Positions 54,637 through 63,621 of a DNA stretch of 64,000 bases are shown piece after piece; the stretch's first letter is position 1, and every line of letters begins with the position of its first letter. The position numbers were made by a program, and so were the translations under genes. The notes below the pieces were generated by a model. The model saw nothing but the letters and a program-made list of their open reading frames with translations. It was not told the origin of the DNA and ran no database searches. This DNA is from Thalassospira xiamenensis M-5 = DSM 17429 (GTDB taxonomy: Bacteria; Pseudomonadota; Alphaproteobacteria; Rhodospirillales; Thalassospiraceae), in NCBI RefSeq assembly GCF_000300235.2, contig NZ_CP004388.1, forward strand, positions 539,501-603,500, written 5' to 3'.

Positions 54637-54971
54637 TTTGCCTTGGTTTCCGCCGGTTTGCGTTGAGTGCTCCCCGTCGGCGGAGCGGAACTTATGCAAA
54701 CGAGCGGGGCATTGCAAGCGGTAAATTTCAAAAAACCGTATTTTTTCCGAATGCAGGTTTTTTACCGCTGCTAGGGCCTTGTTCTGCCCCGGTTTGTTGC
54801 TTTTGACAACGATATGACAAACTATGGCTAAAAAAGGGGCAAATGCGTCTTGTTCCACACGTGGTCGTGGACTAAGATGCATTCAATCCCGGGGGAGCAG
54901 GGGCTTGTTTCAATTCATAAAAAAGCAGGCCCAGGGAGATTCGCTTATTCCTACTTAGGTAATAGATCGAA
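54637..54971. other. Intergenic region between tRNA-Arg and lipoprotein gene
   Basis: About 335 bases with no gene. TTGACA at 54803-54808 is a good -35 for the downstream plus-strand lipoprotein, but no consensus -10 follows at 17 bases. The minus-strand tRNA promoter must lie near 54650-54720 and was not placed with confidence. Confidence 0.4.
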
Positions 54972-56093
54972 ATGGCCGTTCGTAAAACCTACCTCGCCGT
55001 AATCGGCGCCGCCCTTTTGCTGGGGGGATGTTCTTTTTCTTCAGAGGCCCTTTGGCCGACTTTGGCTGGCGAAGAGAATGCCGGCTCTGAAAATTCAGCA
55101 GCAATGGCTGATACAAGCGGGGCAGATGCTACGACATCAAGCGATGTTGCGCGCAGTTCCCAACCGCTTACAGGCATTTCGCAGACCGGAACCTTTGTCG
55201 GTTCCAGGGTCGAAAACATGCAGTCCGAGCTTAACCGCCTGAAGGCTGCGCTGAATGATCACAACAACGAATTGCAGCAGCTTCGTGCGCAGACAGTTCG
55301 CAATTCGCAGGCCTATCACGGGACTGTGGCAGCGATCAGCGCACGTTTGCAGGTTGGTACCACGCCGGGCAACCCGGTTCTGGTGCAGCAGTGGAATACT
55401 GCGCAGCAGGAACTTGATCGTGTGAATGACGACATTGCGGCGATGAATTCGCTGGCCAACAAAGTGGCCGCTGATTCGACCCTGTCGACCTTCCTGCTGG
55501 AATCAGTCCGGTCTGCCTATCAGGTTTCCGGTGCTGTTGACGAAGATCACCGTCAGCTCGCACTGCTTGAAGACGAAACCAATCGCACCACGGTTCTGAT
55601 TGATCGTCTTCTGAATGAAATCAGCGAAGGCCTTGCCCGTCAGACGTCTTATGTCAGCAACGAGCGTGCAAACCTCAATGCGCTGGCACTGGCCGTCAAG
55701 AATGGCGAGATTTTCGGTGATGCGCTTTCCAAGCGTGTCTTCCAGTCACAGGCTGCACCGGCATCTGCCGGTGCCAGCATGGCATCGACCAGCGAACGTC
55801 CGCTGGTGGTTATCCGTTTCGACAGCGCAAGCGTGAAATACGAGCAGGCGCTTTATAACGCGGTCAACCGCGTTCTGGAGCGTCGCCCGCAGGCCAGCTT
55901 TGATGTTGTTGCGGTAACGCCGAATCGTGGTACCCCGGCGCAGGTTGCGCTGAACAGCAACAAATCAAAACGCAATGCGCAATCGGTTCTGCGTTCCCTG
56001 ACAGATATGGGAATGCCCAGCACGCGTGTACGTGTTTCTGATGCGACCAGTGCCTCGGTTTCGGCCAACGAGGTACATGTCTTCGTCCGCTAA
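54972..56093 (+). CDS. Coiled-coil lipoprotein with OmpA-like C-terminus
   Basis: This 373-residue protein has a lipoprotein signal with lipobox LGGC (Cys20), a low-complexity acidic linker, a coiled-coil region (about 80-250, beginning NMQSELNRLKAALNDHNNELQQL), and a C-terminal domain of about 110 residues with VVIRFDSASVKYEQALYNAV, SFDVVAVTPN and a final NEVHVFVR strand that resembles OmpA-type folds. It is probably anchored in the envelope, possibly contacting peptidoglycan. The exact role is unknown. Confidence 0.78.
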   Translation: MAVRKTYLAVIGAALLLGGCSFSSEALWPTLAGEENAGSENSAAMADTSGADATTSSDVARSSQPLTGISQTGTFVGSRVENMQSELNRLKAALNDHNNELQQLRAQTVRNSQAYHGTVAAISARLQVGTTPGNPVLVQQWNTAQQELDRVNDDIAAMNSLANKVAADSTLSTFLLESVRSAYQVSGAVDEDHRQLALLEDETNRTTVLIDRLLNEISEGLARQTSYVSNERANLNALALAVKNGEIFGDALSKRVFQSQAAPASAGASMASTSERPLVVIRFDSASVKYEQALYNAVNRVLERRPQASFDVVAVTPNRGTPAQVALNSNKSKRNAQSVLRSLTDMGMPSTRVRVSDATSASVSANEVHVFVR

Positions 56094-56206
56094 GGCGGTT
56101 TGAGGCAGCAGGTTTTATCAACGGTTTGCCAAGCTTCCAGGCGGGTGCCCTGATCATTCAGGGTGCCCGTTTGTCATTTCAGGCCGCGATGAAAGGGGAC
56201 GTCCGC

Positions 56207-56575
56207 ATGGGCGATCTTGTCAATCTGCGTCAGGCGCGCAAGCAGAAGAAGCGCACAGCCAAGGAAAAACAGGCCGATGCCAATCGTGCCCTGCATGGCC
56301 GCACACGCGGCGAGCGCACGAAAAAAGACGCCGAGGACCGCAAGGCCGACAGGCAGCATGATGGCCATTATCGCGGTGGTTCCGAACCGTCTGAAAATGC
56401 CGGATCTGATGAAACCGGCGATGAAACCGAATCCGCTGTTGCCGGGGGCGGGAAAAATCCCGATGACGTCGATATGGCATCTTCGGACACCGACACCAAA
56501 ACCGACGCTGGTAGCGACAACGTGATTTCGTTTTTCCGCGCCGCCAATCCGAATTCCAGACCCGATAACGATTAA
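56207..56575 (+). CDS. DUF4169 family protein
   Basis: From ATG 56207, the MGDLVNLRQARKQKKR start typical of DUF4169, the protein has 122 residues. A basic N-terminal half (KEKQADANRALHGRTRGER) is followed by a longer acidic, low-complexity tail than usual. The antisense frame looks like a membrane protein only because this composition is biased. The function is unknown. The family is common in Alphaproteobacteria. Confidence 0.82.
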   Translation: MGDLVNLRQARKQKKRTAKEKQADANRALHGRTRGERTKKDAEDRKADRQHDGHYRGGSEPSENAGSDETGDETESAVAGGGKNPDDVDMASSDTDTKTDAGSDNVISFFRAANPNSRPDND

Positions 56576-56655
56576 ACACAAAACGCTTTAGTTCCCCCAA
56601 ATGGTGCCCGTCGCAGCTTTTCATGCCGGGCCGCATTCATGGCCGGAATGATTGC

Positions 56656-57195
56656 CTATCTTACAAGCGTTTCGGCTTCGCGTTTGCTTTGATCAAGGGC
56701 TTCGTCCCAGCCCATCAGCCAGTCTTCATGATCGCGGCTGTCGGACGGATAGGGGTTCTCGGTTAACCGATGGGAACCCAGTCCCGCCGAGAAACCCGAT
56801 CCATAAGCGGGATTGGGAAGGTGCCGTTCATGCACAACCGGGGCATTGGTATCGTAAATCTGATTGCGAAAGGCCGGTAGCGAACACAATACCCCATCAT
56901 CGATTCCCATCGGATAGGCCATCATCATGGCCCTGCCAAGGGAGGTGATGGACAGGCTGTTATCCGTTGCCGTGTCCACCAGACCGGCAATTTTCAGATG
57001 CGAAATTGCGTTATTGATACGTCGTCGCAAGGCAGGTGAGTCTTCGACAATGATCTGATTGCCGTCATCATCCGTGCAAAACAGGGATAAAATGCGTTCA
57101 AGCAGGATGCTTTGGTCAAGGTTGCCATCGGCACTGCGGAGCACCGTCAGCATCAAGGCGGGATCGCCAGGCACGAAATCCGTCGCAGTGGACAT
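56656..57195 (-). CDS. Winged-helix / RMF-like fusion protein
   Basis: From ATG 57195 (GGAGG upstream) the protein has 179 residues. Residues 15-92 look like a winged helix of the Mrr N-terminal kind (LLERILSLF, ALRRRINNAISHLKIAGLV, LSITSLGRAM). Residues 130-168 (AYGSGFSAGL, NPYP, DWLMGWDEAL) follow the spacing of ribosome modulation factor (GYxAG, CPY, WLxGWREA). RMF binds 100S ribosomes in stationary phase. A fused DNA-binding-like domain is unexpected, and a regulatory role is inference. Confidence 0.65.
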   Translation of the reverse strand: MSTATDFVPGDPALMLTVLRSADGNLDQSILLERILSLFCTDDDGNQIIVEDSPALRRRINNAISHLKIAGLVDTATDNSLSITSLGRAMMMAYPMGIDDGVLCSLPAFRNQIYDTNAPVVHERHLPNPAYGSGFSAGLGSHRLTENPYPSDSRDHEDWLMGWDEALDQSKREAETLVR

Positions 57196-57507
57196 CAGGG
57201 GCCTCCGTTCTGTCCGAACCGAATTCCCTCCCATAGGCAGCGTTTTCTCTCTCGTTTTCGGGGCCGTCGCCGGACCCTGCTGCCTTTTATCATTATAGTT
57301 TGCAGATATGTTTCCATCTTGTGAAGACAAGATTGCGCTTTGGTAGAATTTTTTGATTTTTAAATAGATTTTCACGAAAATTGCGCGCTACCCCGCAAGA
57401 AATGCGGTGGATTCAACGCGATATCCCATGTCCGGATCGCGTCGTTAAAAACGATCACATTTTCGATATCGGCTGGTTGGGACGCGTATTTAAGGCTGCT
57501 GCGGTGC
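57196..57507. other. AT-rich gap with candidate promoter
   Basis: About 310 bases without a credible gene. On the minus strand a TATAAT hexamer (57292-57297) lies about 100 bases before the fusion-protein start, without a clear -35. CTTGT/ACAAG can form a small hairpin near 57320. Confidence 0.4.
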
Positions 57508-58527
57508 TCAGGCGTCGGATTTCGATCCGTCGGTTTTGCCGGTATTCTTGGGGCCATCGGGATTGCGCCAGACCCGGACCTTGTTCCTGCCGCCTTCCTT
57601 GGCGGCATAGAGCGCCTGATCGGCCTTTTCGATGATCTGTTCGATCGTGCGGGTTTTGGTCATCGGGGCCGCCCCGATAGAGGCCGTGACCGGCAAAATC
57701 GTACCATCATTCAGCGTCACCGGGGATGCTTCGATAACGCGGCGCAGGCGTTCAAGAACGCGTGCGGATTGCTTCATGTCGGCATTTGGCAGGCAAATCA
57801 GGAATTCTTCACCGCCATAACGATAGACCTTGTCGAACGGGCGGACATGCGATTGCAGGATACCGGCAACCGATTGCAGCACCAGATCGCCGGCCTGATG
57901 GCCATGTGTGTCATTGACCGCTTTGAAGTGATCCAGATCGACAAGGGCAATCGCGGTTGGTGTATCGGTGCGCACAGAACGTTCGCGTTCATTGCCAAGG
58001 TCACCCAGCATGGTTTGCCGGTTATAGGTGCCCGTCAGCGGGTCGACATCGGAACGCGCGGTCCGGAAGGCCCGTTCGAGCCGACGAAGCTGGGCAAAAA
58101 ACGATTCGGCGCGCAGTGACAGCATTTCGAATTCGGCTTCGTCGACGCTGCCATCAATTTCGTGGCCGTCCAGAAGCCGTCTGGCGGACACATGAAGCTG
58201 TTCATGGGTGGTGGCAAGCGCATGCATCGCAGGCTGGTCTATGAGCCTGTTATGGCGATTAAGCGCATACCATGCCCCAAAGTCGCAATCGTGGTCTTCG
58301 CTATGGTCGTGGGCTGTTGCGGGGGGCTGTTTGCCCGCGGGCAGGGTCAGGCGGCGGCACCATCCCAGCAGAAGCGAGATATGTTCGCTAAGCGCCTTGT
58401 CGAGTTCTGCCAGAATATCGCGTTCCGCATCAGCCATGCCGACTTCGGCGATGCTTTCGCCCATCTTCCGGGAACTGCCCGGTTTGGCTTTGCTGTTTCT
58501 GGCACCCCTGTTCTGGCTGTCACTCAT
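57508..58527 (-). CDS. Diguanylate cyclase with N-terminal CZB zinc-sensing domain (DgcZ-like)
   Basis: From ATG 58527 the protein has 339 residues. A CZB-like domain (about 40-120) shows the zinc set His49, Cys81 (DCDFGAWY), His108 and His112 (TTHEQLH). A GGDEF domain (about 160-325) follows with [17 protein letters not shown], active site YGGEEF (GGEEF 238-242) and I-site R229-x-x-D232 (RPFD). In E. coli DgcZ zinc inhibits cyclase activity through this domain. The gene overlaps the lipB stop by 8 bases. Upstream in-frame starts at 58548 and 58554 are possible. Confidence 0.87.
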   Translation of the reverse strand: MSDSQNRGARNSKAKPGSSRKMGESIAEVGMADAERDILAELDKALSEHISLLLGWCRRLTLPAGKQPPATAHDHSEDHDCDFGAWYALNRHNRLIDQPAMHALATTHEQLHVSARRLLDGHEIDGSVDEAEFEMLSLRAESFFAQLRRLERAFRTARSDVDPLTGTYNRQTMLGDLGNERERSVRTDTPTAIALVDLDHFKAVNDTHGHQAGDLVLQSVAGILQSHVRPFDKVYRYGGEEFLICLPNADMKQSARVLERLRRVIEASPVTLNDGTILPVTASIGAAPMTKTRTIEQIIEKADQALYAAKEGGRNKVRVWRNPDGPKNTGKTDGSKSDA

Positions 58528-59185
58528 CTGCGAATCCGGGGAATACATCGACAAAGGTCTGTTTTAACAGTCTATCGAGTTCCGCCATAGAAATATCGAC
58601 GCCCAGATCGGCAAGGCTTGTGACCCCGTGATCGGAAATGCCGCATGGGACAATGCCGCCGAAATGCGATAAATCGGGATGAACATTGATCGCGATGCCA
58701 TGGAACGTGACCCAGCGTCGCACCCGCACACCGATGGCGGCGATCTTGTCTTCGCGTCCGCCATCGCGCACAACCCAGATACCGACCCGACCATCCCGGC
58801 GTTCGCCGGTAACACCCAGCAATGCCAGGGTGCGAATCACCCATTCTTCAAGGTTATGGACATAGGCCCGAACGTCCCGACCGCGCTTTTTTAAGTCCAG
58901 CATCAGGTAAACGGTGCGCTGTCCGGGGCCGTGATAGGTATATTGTCCGCCGCGTCCCGCGTCATAGACGGGGAAGCGATCCGGATCGACAAGATCTTCG
59001 ACATGCGCGCTGGTTCCGGCCGTATATAGCGGCGGATGTTCCAGAAACCATACCAGTTCCGTGGCTTTGCCGTCATGGATGGCTTCGGCGCGCGCTTCCA
59101 TTTCGGCCAGCGCTTCGGGGTAGGAAACCAACCCGGAGGCGGTGCGCCAGTCGGGAATTTGCGCGGTAGGGGCGATGGTTTGCAT
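58520..59185 (-). CDS. lipB: Octanoyl-[ACP]:protein N-octanoyltransferase
   Basis: From ATG 59185 (AGGA upstream) the protein has 221 residues with the LipB signature [20 protein letters not shown], catalytic Lys in [16 protein letters not shown] (K just before IAAIG) and Cys in [14 protein letters not shown]. It transfers octanoate from ACP to lipoyl domains, for later sulfur insertion by LipA. The TTG at 59197 is a less likely start. Confidence 0.95.
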   Translation of the reverse strand: MQTIAPTAQIPDWRTASGLVSYPEALAEMEARAEAIHDGKATELVWFLEHPPLYTAGTSAHVEDLVDPDRFPVYDAGRGGQYTYHGPGQRTVYLMLDLKKRGRDVRAYVHNLEEWVIRTLALLGVTGERRDGRVGIWVVRDGGREDKIAAIGVRVRRWVTFHGIAINVHPDLSHFGGIVPCGISDHGVTSLADLGVDISMAELDRLLKQTFVDVFPGFADE

Positions 59186-59303
59186 TTTTCCTGTCAAATA
59201 AGTGAAATGAGCCCTTGATCAGGGGTAACCTTTTTGCTATCTCCCTTTCCGCACCAAGGCAAGCCCACAAAATTACCTCAACGGGCTTGCAGACAAGACA
59301 TAT

Positions 59304-59390
59304 GCGGTCGTGGCGGAATTGGTAGACGCGCAGCGTTGAGGTCGCTGTGGGCTAACCCCCGTGGAAGTTCGAGTCTTCTCGACCGCACCA
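59304..59390 (+). tRNA. tRNA-Leu (anticodon GAG)
   Basis: This 87-base tRNA with encoded CCA (59388-59390) has acceptor GCGGTCG paired with CGACCGC. The anticodon loop TTGAGGT gives GAG, reading CUC and CUU. The long variable arm typical of tRNA-Leu is present (TGTGGGCTAACCCCCGTG region). Confidence 0.96.
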
Positions 59391-59427
59391 TTATCTGGAT
59401 CCCTCCTTCGGGAAGGGTCATGAAAAG

Positions 59428-59455
59428 AACCCGCCAGCGATGGCGGGTTTTTTCG
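59428..59455 (+). terminator. Terminator after tRNA-Leu
   Basis: AACCCGCCA (59428-59436) and TGGCGGGTT (59441-59449) pair around a GCGA tetraloop, followed by a T run. Confidence 0.9.
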
Positions 59456-59697
59456 TTTCGGATGATCCCCATATGAAACGGGACCGCTATTTGGTCGGTA
59501 ACGAGGAAAGTTGCGGTGTGGCGTTGAAAATTATGCAATGCTGACCCTTGTCGTGTTTGGGCGATTCTTTGAACTGAATGCTTCAAACCGGCTTGAAAGT
59601 ACTTTACGCTGTGCGCCCCACTTAAAGACAAAATAATCAGGATTTAACCAATTTAGGGTTAATTTGGCTCAAATACCTGAAATTAAAAGGTATTCTT
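59456..59697. promoter_or_regulatory. Leader of maeB with hairpin over the ribosome site
   Basis: AATACCT (59672-59678) pairs perfectly with AGGTATT (59688-59694). The second arm contains the GG of the maeB Shine-Dalgarno region (AAAAGG, 59685-59690) and ends three bases before the ATG, so it could mask initiation. A TTAACC/GGTTAA repeat lies just upstream (about 59644-59662). Confidence 0.5.
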
Positions 59698-61989
59698 ATG
59701 GCAAACAGAAATGACAAGCTGCGCGAAGCAGCTTTGGACTATCACCGGTATCCCACCCCGGGGAAGCTGTCCGTTACGGCAACCACAACGCTTGCAAACC
59801 AGCGTGACCTTGCGCTGGCCTATTCGCCCGGTGTCGCGTTCGCCTGCGAGGAAATCGTCAAAGACCCTGAAACCGCAGCCGAATATACCGCGCGCGGCAA
59901 TCTGGTTGGTGTGATTTCCAACGGCACGGCGGTTCTGGGCCTTGGCCCGATTGGCCCGCTGGCATCCAAGCCGGTGATGGAAGGCAAGGCGGTTCTGTTC
60001 AAGAAATTCGCCAATATTGATGTCTTCGATCTTGAAGTGAACGAAACCGACCCACAGAAATTCATCGATATTGTTGCAGCCCTTGAGCCGACATTTGGCG
60101 GTGTTAACCTGGAAGACATTAAGGCACCGGAATGCTTCATTATCGAGAAGGCATTGCGCGAACGTTGCAACATTCCGATTTTCCACGATGACCAGCATGG
60201 CACGGCGATTTGCGTTGCCGCAGCCGTGCGCAACGGCCTTCGGGTTGTTGGCAAGGATATCAGCAAGGTACGCCTTGTAGCATCGGGGGCCGGGGCGGCG
60301 GCACTTGCGTGCCTTAACCTTCTGGTTTCCATGGGGCTGCCGCGCGAAAACATCACCGTAACCGACCGGTTCGGCGTGGTTTACAAGGGGCGCAAGGAAG
60401 AGATGGATCCGTGGAAAGCGGAATATGCCATCGACACCAATGCACGGACCCTGAGCGATGTGATCGAGGGGGCCGATGTGTTCCTTGGTCTTTCGGCACC
60501 GAACATCATGGGCGAGGAAGAACTGCGCAAGATGGGTGAACGCCCGATCATCATGGCGCTGGCTAACCCGACCCCGGAAGTTTCACCCGAACTGGTCAAG
60601 GAAATCCGCCCGGATGCGGTTATGGCGACCGGACGGACGGATTATCCGAACCAGGTTAACAACGTTCTTTGTTTCCCGTTCCTGTTCCGTGGTGCGCTTG
60701 ACGTTGCCGCGACCGAGATCAACGAGGAAATGAAAATCGCCGCGGTCGAGGCCATTGCCGATCTGGCAACTGCCGAGGTTTCCGACATTGTGGCGGCTGC
60801 CTATGGCGGGCAGGAGCTGCGTTTTGGGCCGGAATATCTTATTCCCAAACCGTTTGACCCGCGCCTGATGCTAGAAATCCCGCCGCGCGTGGCAAAGGCC
60901 GCAATGGATAGTGGCGTTGCCAAACGTCCGATCACGGATTTCGATGCGTATCGTCAGCAGCTTGAAGGCTTTGTCTTCCGGTCCGGTCTGGTGATGAAGC
61001 CGGTGTTTGATATGGCGCGTTCGCAGAAAAAACGCGTTGTCTATCCCGAAGGCGAATCGCGCCGTGTTCTGCAGGCCTGTCAGGTTCTGGTTGATGATGG
61101 TGTGTGTCATCCGGTTCTGATCGGTCGTCGTGATGTGATCCTTGAACGCATTGCCGAACTTGGTTTGCGCCTGATCCCCGACGAACAGGTTGAAATCCAT
61201 GATCCGGAAGACAATCCGCATTTCGAACAGGATTGGCAGGATTTCCACAACATCATGGGCCGCCGTGGCATCAACCCGGAATATGCGCGTTCCATCGTGC
61301 GGACCCGTCCGACCGTGATTGCCGCCCTGATGCTGCGCCGTGGCGAAGTCGATGCGATGCTGTGCGGGTGCCAGGGCGGTTTCCTGCGTCATCTGCGCTA
61401 TGTGCGGAACCTTGTCGGCGTGCAGAAGGGGGTTACCGACTTCTCGACCGTCAATATGATGATCATGAAGCAGGGGACATTCTTCCTGACCGATACCTAT
61501 GTGTCGGTTGATCCGACGCCGGAACATGTTGCGGAAACCGCGATCATGGCGGCCGATGTGGTCAAGCGTTTCGGGATTACGCCGAAGGCCGCGCTGATTT
61601 CGCATTCGAACTTTGGCAGCCATGAAAACAAGTCGGCCTGCAAGATGCGCGATGCGTTGCAGCTGATCCGTACCCTGGCACCCGACCTTGAGGTTGAGGG
61701 TGAAATGCATGCCGATGCCGCGATTTCCGAAGAAATCCGGTCACGCATTTTCCCGAATTCGATGTTGAAAGGCTCGGCAAACCTTCTGGTGATGCCGACG
61801 CTTGATGCGGCGAACATTTCCTACAACATGGTCAAGATGCTGGGCGATGGTTTGCCGGTTGGCCCGATTCTGGTCGGTGCGGCCAAACCGGCCCACGTGG
61901 TCAGCCCGTCGATCACGGTGCGTGGGATTGTCAATATGAGTGCGATTGCGGTGGTTGATGCCATCAATCGCAGTCAGGAACACAGTTAA
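59698..61989 (+). CDS. maeB: NADP-dependent malic enzyme with phosphotransacetylase-like domain
   Basis: This 763-residue protein has an N-terminal malic domain ([16 protein letters not shown], then [20 protein letters not shown]), a Rossmann domain ([21 protein letters not shown], about 195-215) and from about residue 430 a phosphotransacetylase-like domain ([16 protein letters not shown]). The size and order match MaeB. It decarboxylates malate to pyruvate and makes NADPH. The PTA-like domain is usually regulatory, binding acetyl-CoA. Confidence 0.95.
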   Translation: MANRNDKLREAALDYHRYPTPGKLSVTATTTLANQRDLALAYSPGVAFACEEIVKDPETAAEYTARGNLVGVISNGTAVLGLGPIGPLASKPVMEGKAVLFKKFANIDVFDLEVNETDPQKFIDIVAALEPTFGGVNLEDIKAPECFIIEKALRERCNIPIFHDDQHGTAICVAAAVRNGLRVVGKDISKVRLVASGAGAAALACLNLLVSMGLPRENITVTDRFGVVYKGRKEEMDPWKAEYAIDTNARTLSDVIEGADVFLGLSAPNIMGEEELRKMGERPIIMALANPTPEVSPELVKEIRPDAVMATGRTDYPNQVNNVLCFPFLFRGALDVAATEINEEMKIAAVEAIADLATAEVSDIVAAAYGGQELRFGPEYLIPKPFDPRLMLEIPPRVAKAAMDSGVAKRPITDFDAYRQQLEGFVFRSGLVMKPVFDMARSQKKRVVYPEGESRRVLQACQVLVDDGVCHPVLIGRRDVILERIAELGLRLIPDEQVEIHDPEDNPHFEQDWQDFHNIMGRRGINPEYARSIVRTRPTVIAALMLRRGEVDAMLCGCQGGFLRHLRYVRNLVGVQKGVTDFSTVNMMIMKQGTFFLTDTYVSVDPTPEHVAETAIMAADVVKRFGITPKAALISHSNFGSHENKSACKMRDALQLIRTLAPDLEVEGEMHADAAISEEIRSRIFPNSMLKGSANLLVMPTLDAANISYNMVKMLGDGLPVGPILVGAAKPAHVVSPSITVRGIVNMSAIAVVDAINRSQEHS

Positions 61990-62045
61990 ACCGCACATTG
62001 CTATCGCGCGGCCCTTGACCGGGCCTGACCGATAGCGCAGAAACA

Positions 62046-62080
62046 GCCGTGCCGGACAACTGGTCCGGCACGGCATTTTT
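62046..62080 (+). terminator. Terminator of maeB
   Basis: GCCGTGCCGGAC (62046-62057) and GTCCGGCACGGC (62063-62074) form a perfect 12-base stem followed by ATTTTT. Confidence 0.93.
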
Positions 62081-62132
62081 AATTGAAGTGCAGGAACGAA
62101 CTTAGCGCGCAACACAATCAGGGGAGGGGCAG

Positions 62133-63539
62133 ATGACGGATCAGGTCGAAGAACTGGAACGTCCGGCGGAAAATACGTCGTCTGGTGACGAGTATGTCGA
62201 TCTTACTCCTGAATATGCGCGCGAGATTCTTGATGCACTGGGCGACGATGATGTATCGCGCGCCGAAGAACTGATTTCCGAACTTCACTTTGCCGATATT
62301 GCCGACCTTCTGGGGTGGGCCAGCAGCAGCCAGCGCGTCAAGCTGGTCGATCTGATCCGTCCGGATTTCGATCCGGAACTTCTGACCGAACTTGATGACG
62401 AGCTGCGCGAAGAGGTCATTTCGCTGCTTGGTACCGAGGCGGTGGCCGAAGCGATTTCCGAACTCGATTCGGATGACGTGGTCGAGGTTGTCGAATATCT
62501 GGAAGAAGAAGACCAGAAAGAACTTCTGGGTGCCCTTTCCGATATCGAACGTGCGCGCGTTGAAGAAGCGCTGTCCTATCCGGAATATACCGCCGGTCGT
62601 ATCATGCAGCGCGAGCTGGTGGCGATTCCGGATTACTGGTCGGTCGGGCAGACCATCGATTTCCTGCGCTCGGCGAAAAACCTTCCGGATGATTTTTATG
62701 ACATCATCGTGGTTGATCCGCGATACAGCCCGGTGGGGATCGTTCCGCTTTCACGTGCAATCCGTACCAATCGTCCGGTGCTTATCCGCGATGTGATGGA
62801 TTCTGAGAACATGCGCACGGTTGTCGTGACCGAGGAACAGGAAAACGTCGCCCACCTCTTCCGTCAGCGCGACCTTATTTCGGCACCGGTTGTCGATGAT
62901 AGCGGCCGACTGGTCGGTGTGATCACGGTCGATGACGTGGTTGACGTCATCGATGAAGAATATGAAGAAGACATGATGCGCCTTGCCGGTGTTGGCGAGG
63001 AAGACGACCTTTCAAGTGCGATTTTTGATACCACCCGATCGCGATTTACCTGGTTGCTGGTCAATCTTTTTACCGCCATTGCGGCATCGATGGTCATTGG
63101 CGTGTTTGAAGCAACCATCCAGCAGCTTGTTGCGCTGGCGGTTCTGATGCCGATTGTGGCCTCGATGGGGGGCAATGCCGGGACCCAGACCCTGACCGTT
63201 GCCGTGCGTGCGATTGCCACACGTGAACTGACCAGCACCAACGCCTGGCGTGTTATCCGCAAGGAAGTCGCCGTGTGCGGTTTGAACGGGATTGCCTTTG
63301 CCGTTCTGACCGGGGCTGTGACGTGGTTCTGGTTTGATGATGTCATGCTTGGTGGTGTGATCGGGGCAGCAATGATCATCAATCTGCTGTTTGCCGGATT
63401 GTTTGGCGCACTGATCCCGCTTGGTCTTGAACGGGCCGGCATCGACCCGGCGGTGTCTTCATCGGTATTTCTGACGACGATTACCGATGTGGTTGGCTTC
63501 TTTGCCTTCCTTGGGTTGGCAGCGACCTTCCTGCTGTAA
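62133..63539 (+). CDS. mgtE: Magnesium transporter MgtE
   Basis: This 468-residue protein has an MgtE N domain (superhelix, about 30-150), two CBS domains (about 155-275, IMQRELVAIPDYWSV and LISAPVVDDSGRLVGVITVDDVVDVI) and a five-helix channel domain (from about 305) with SMGGNAGTQTLTV. Intracellular Mg2+ bound by the N and CBS domains closes the channel. GAGGGG precedes the ATG. Confidence 0.95.
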   Translation: MTDQVEELERPAENTSSGDEYVDLTPEYAREILDALGDDDVSRAEELISELHFADIADLLGWASSSQRVKLVDLIRPDFDPELLTELDDELREEVISLLGTEAVAEAISELDSDDVVEVVEYLEEEDQKELLGALSDIERARVEEALSYPEYTAGRIMQRELVAIPDYWSVGQTIDFLRSAKNLPDDFYDIIVVDPRYSPVGIVPLSRAIRTNRPVLIRDVMDSENMRTVVVTEEQENVAHLFRQRDLISAPVVDDSGRLVGVITVDDVVDVIDEEYEEDMMRLAGVGEEDDLSSAIFDTTRSRFTWLLVNLFTAIAASMVIGVFEATIQQLVALAVLMPIVASMGGNAGTQTLTVAVRAIATRELTSTNAWRVIRKEVAVCGLNGIAFAVLTGAVTWFWFDDVMLGGVIGAAMIINLLFAGLFGALIPLGLERAGIDPAVSSSVFLTTITDVVGFFAFLGLAATFLL

Positions 63540-63560
63540 CAGCGCCAAATGCAAAAAACG

Positions 63561-63596
63561 GCAAGGCCGGGCATTTTACCCGGCCTTGCTGTTTGT
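63561..63596 (+). terminator. Terminator of mgtE
   Basis: GCAAGGCCGGG (63561-63571) and CCCGGCCTTGC (63579-63589) pair perfectly, followed by TGTTTGT. Confidence 0.85.
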
Positions 63597-63621
63597 GGTT
63601 CATCCGGAAAGCCCGCGAAAT

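Noticed and set aside
56174..56581. Minus-strand frame that looks like a small membrane protein
   Set aside because: It mirrors the charged, biased DUF4169 gene at 56207-56575, whose start motif is well known.
59304..59390. tRNA-Leu as an integration site
   Set aside because: No integrase and no repeated tRNA 3' end in the window; the flanking genes lipB and maeB look like core genome.
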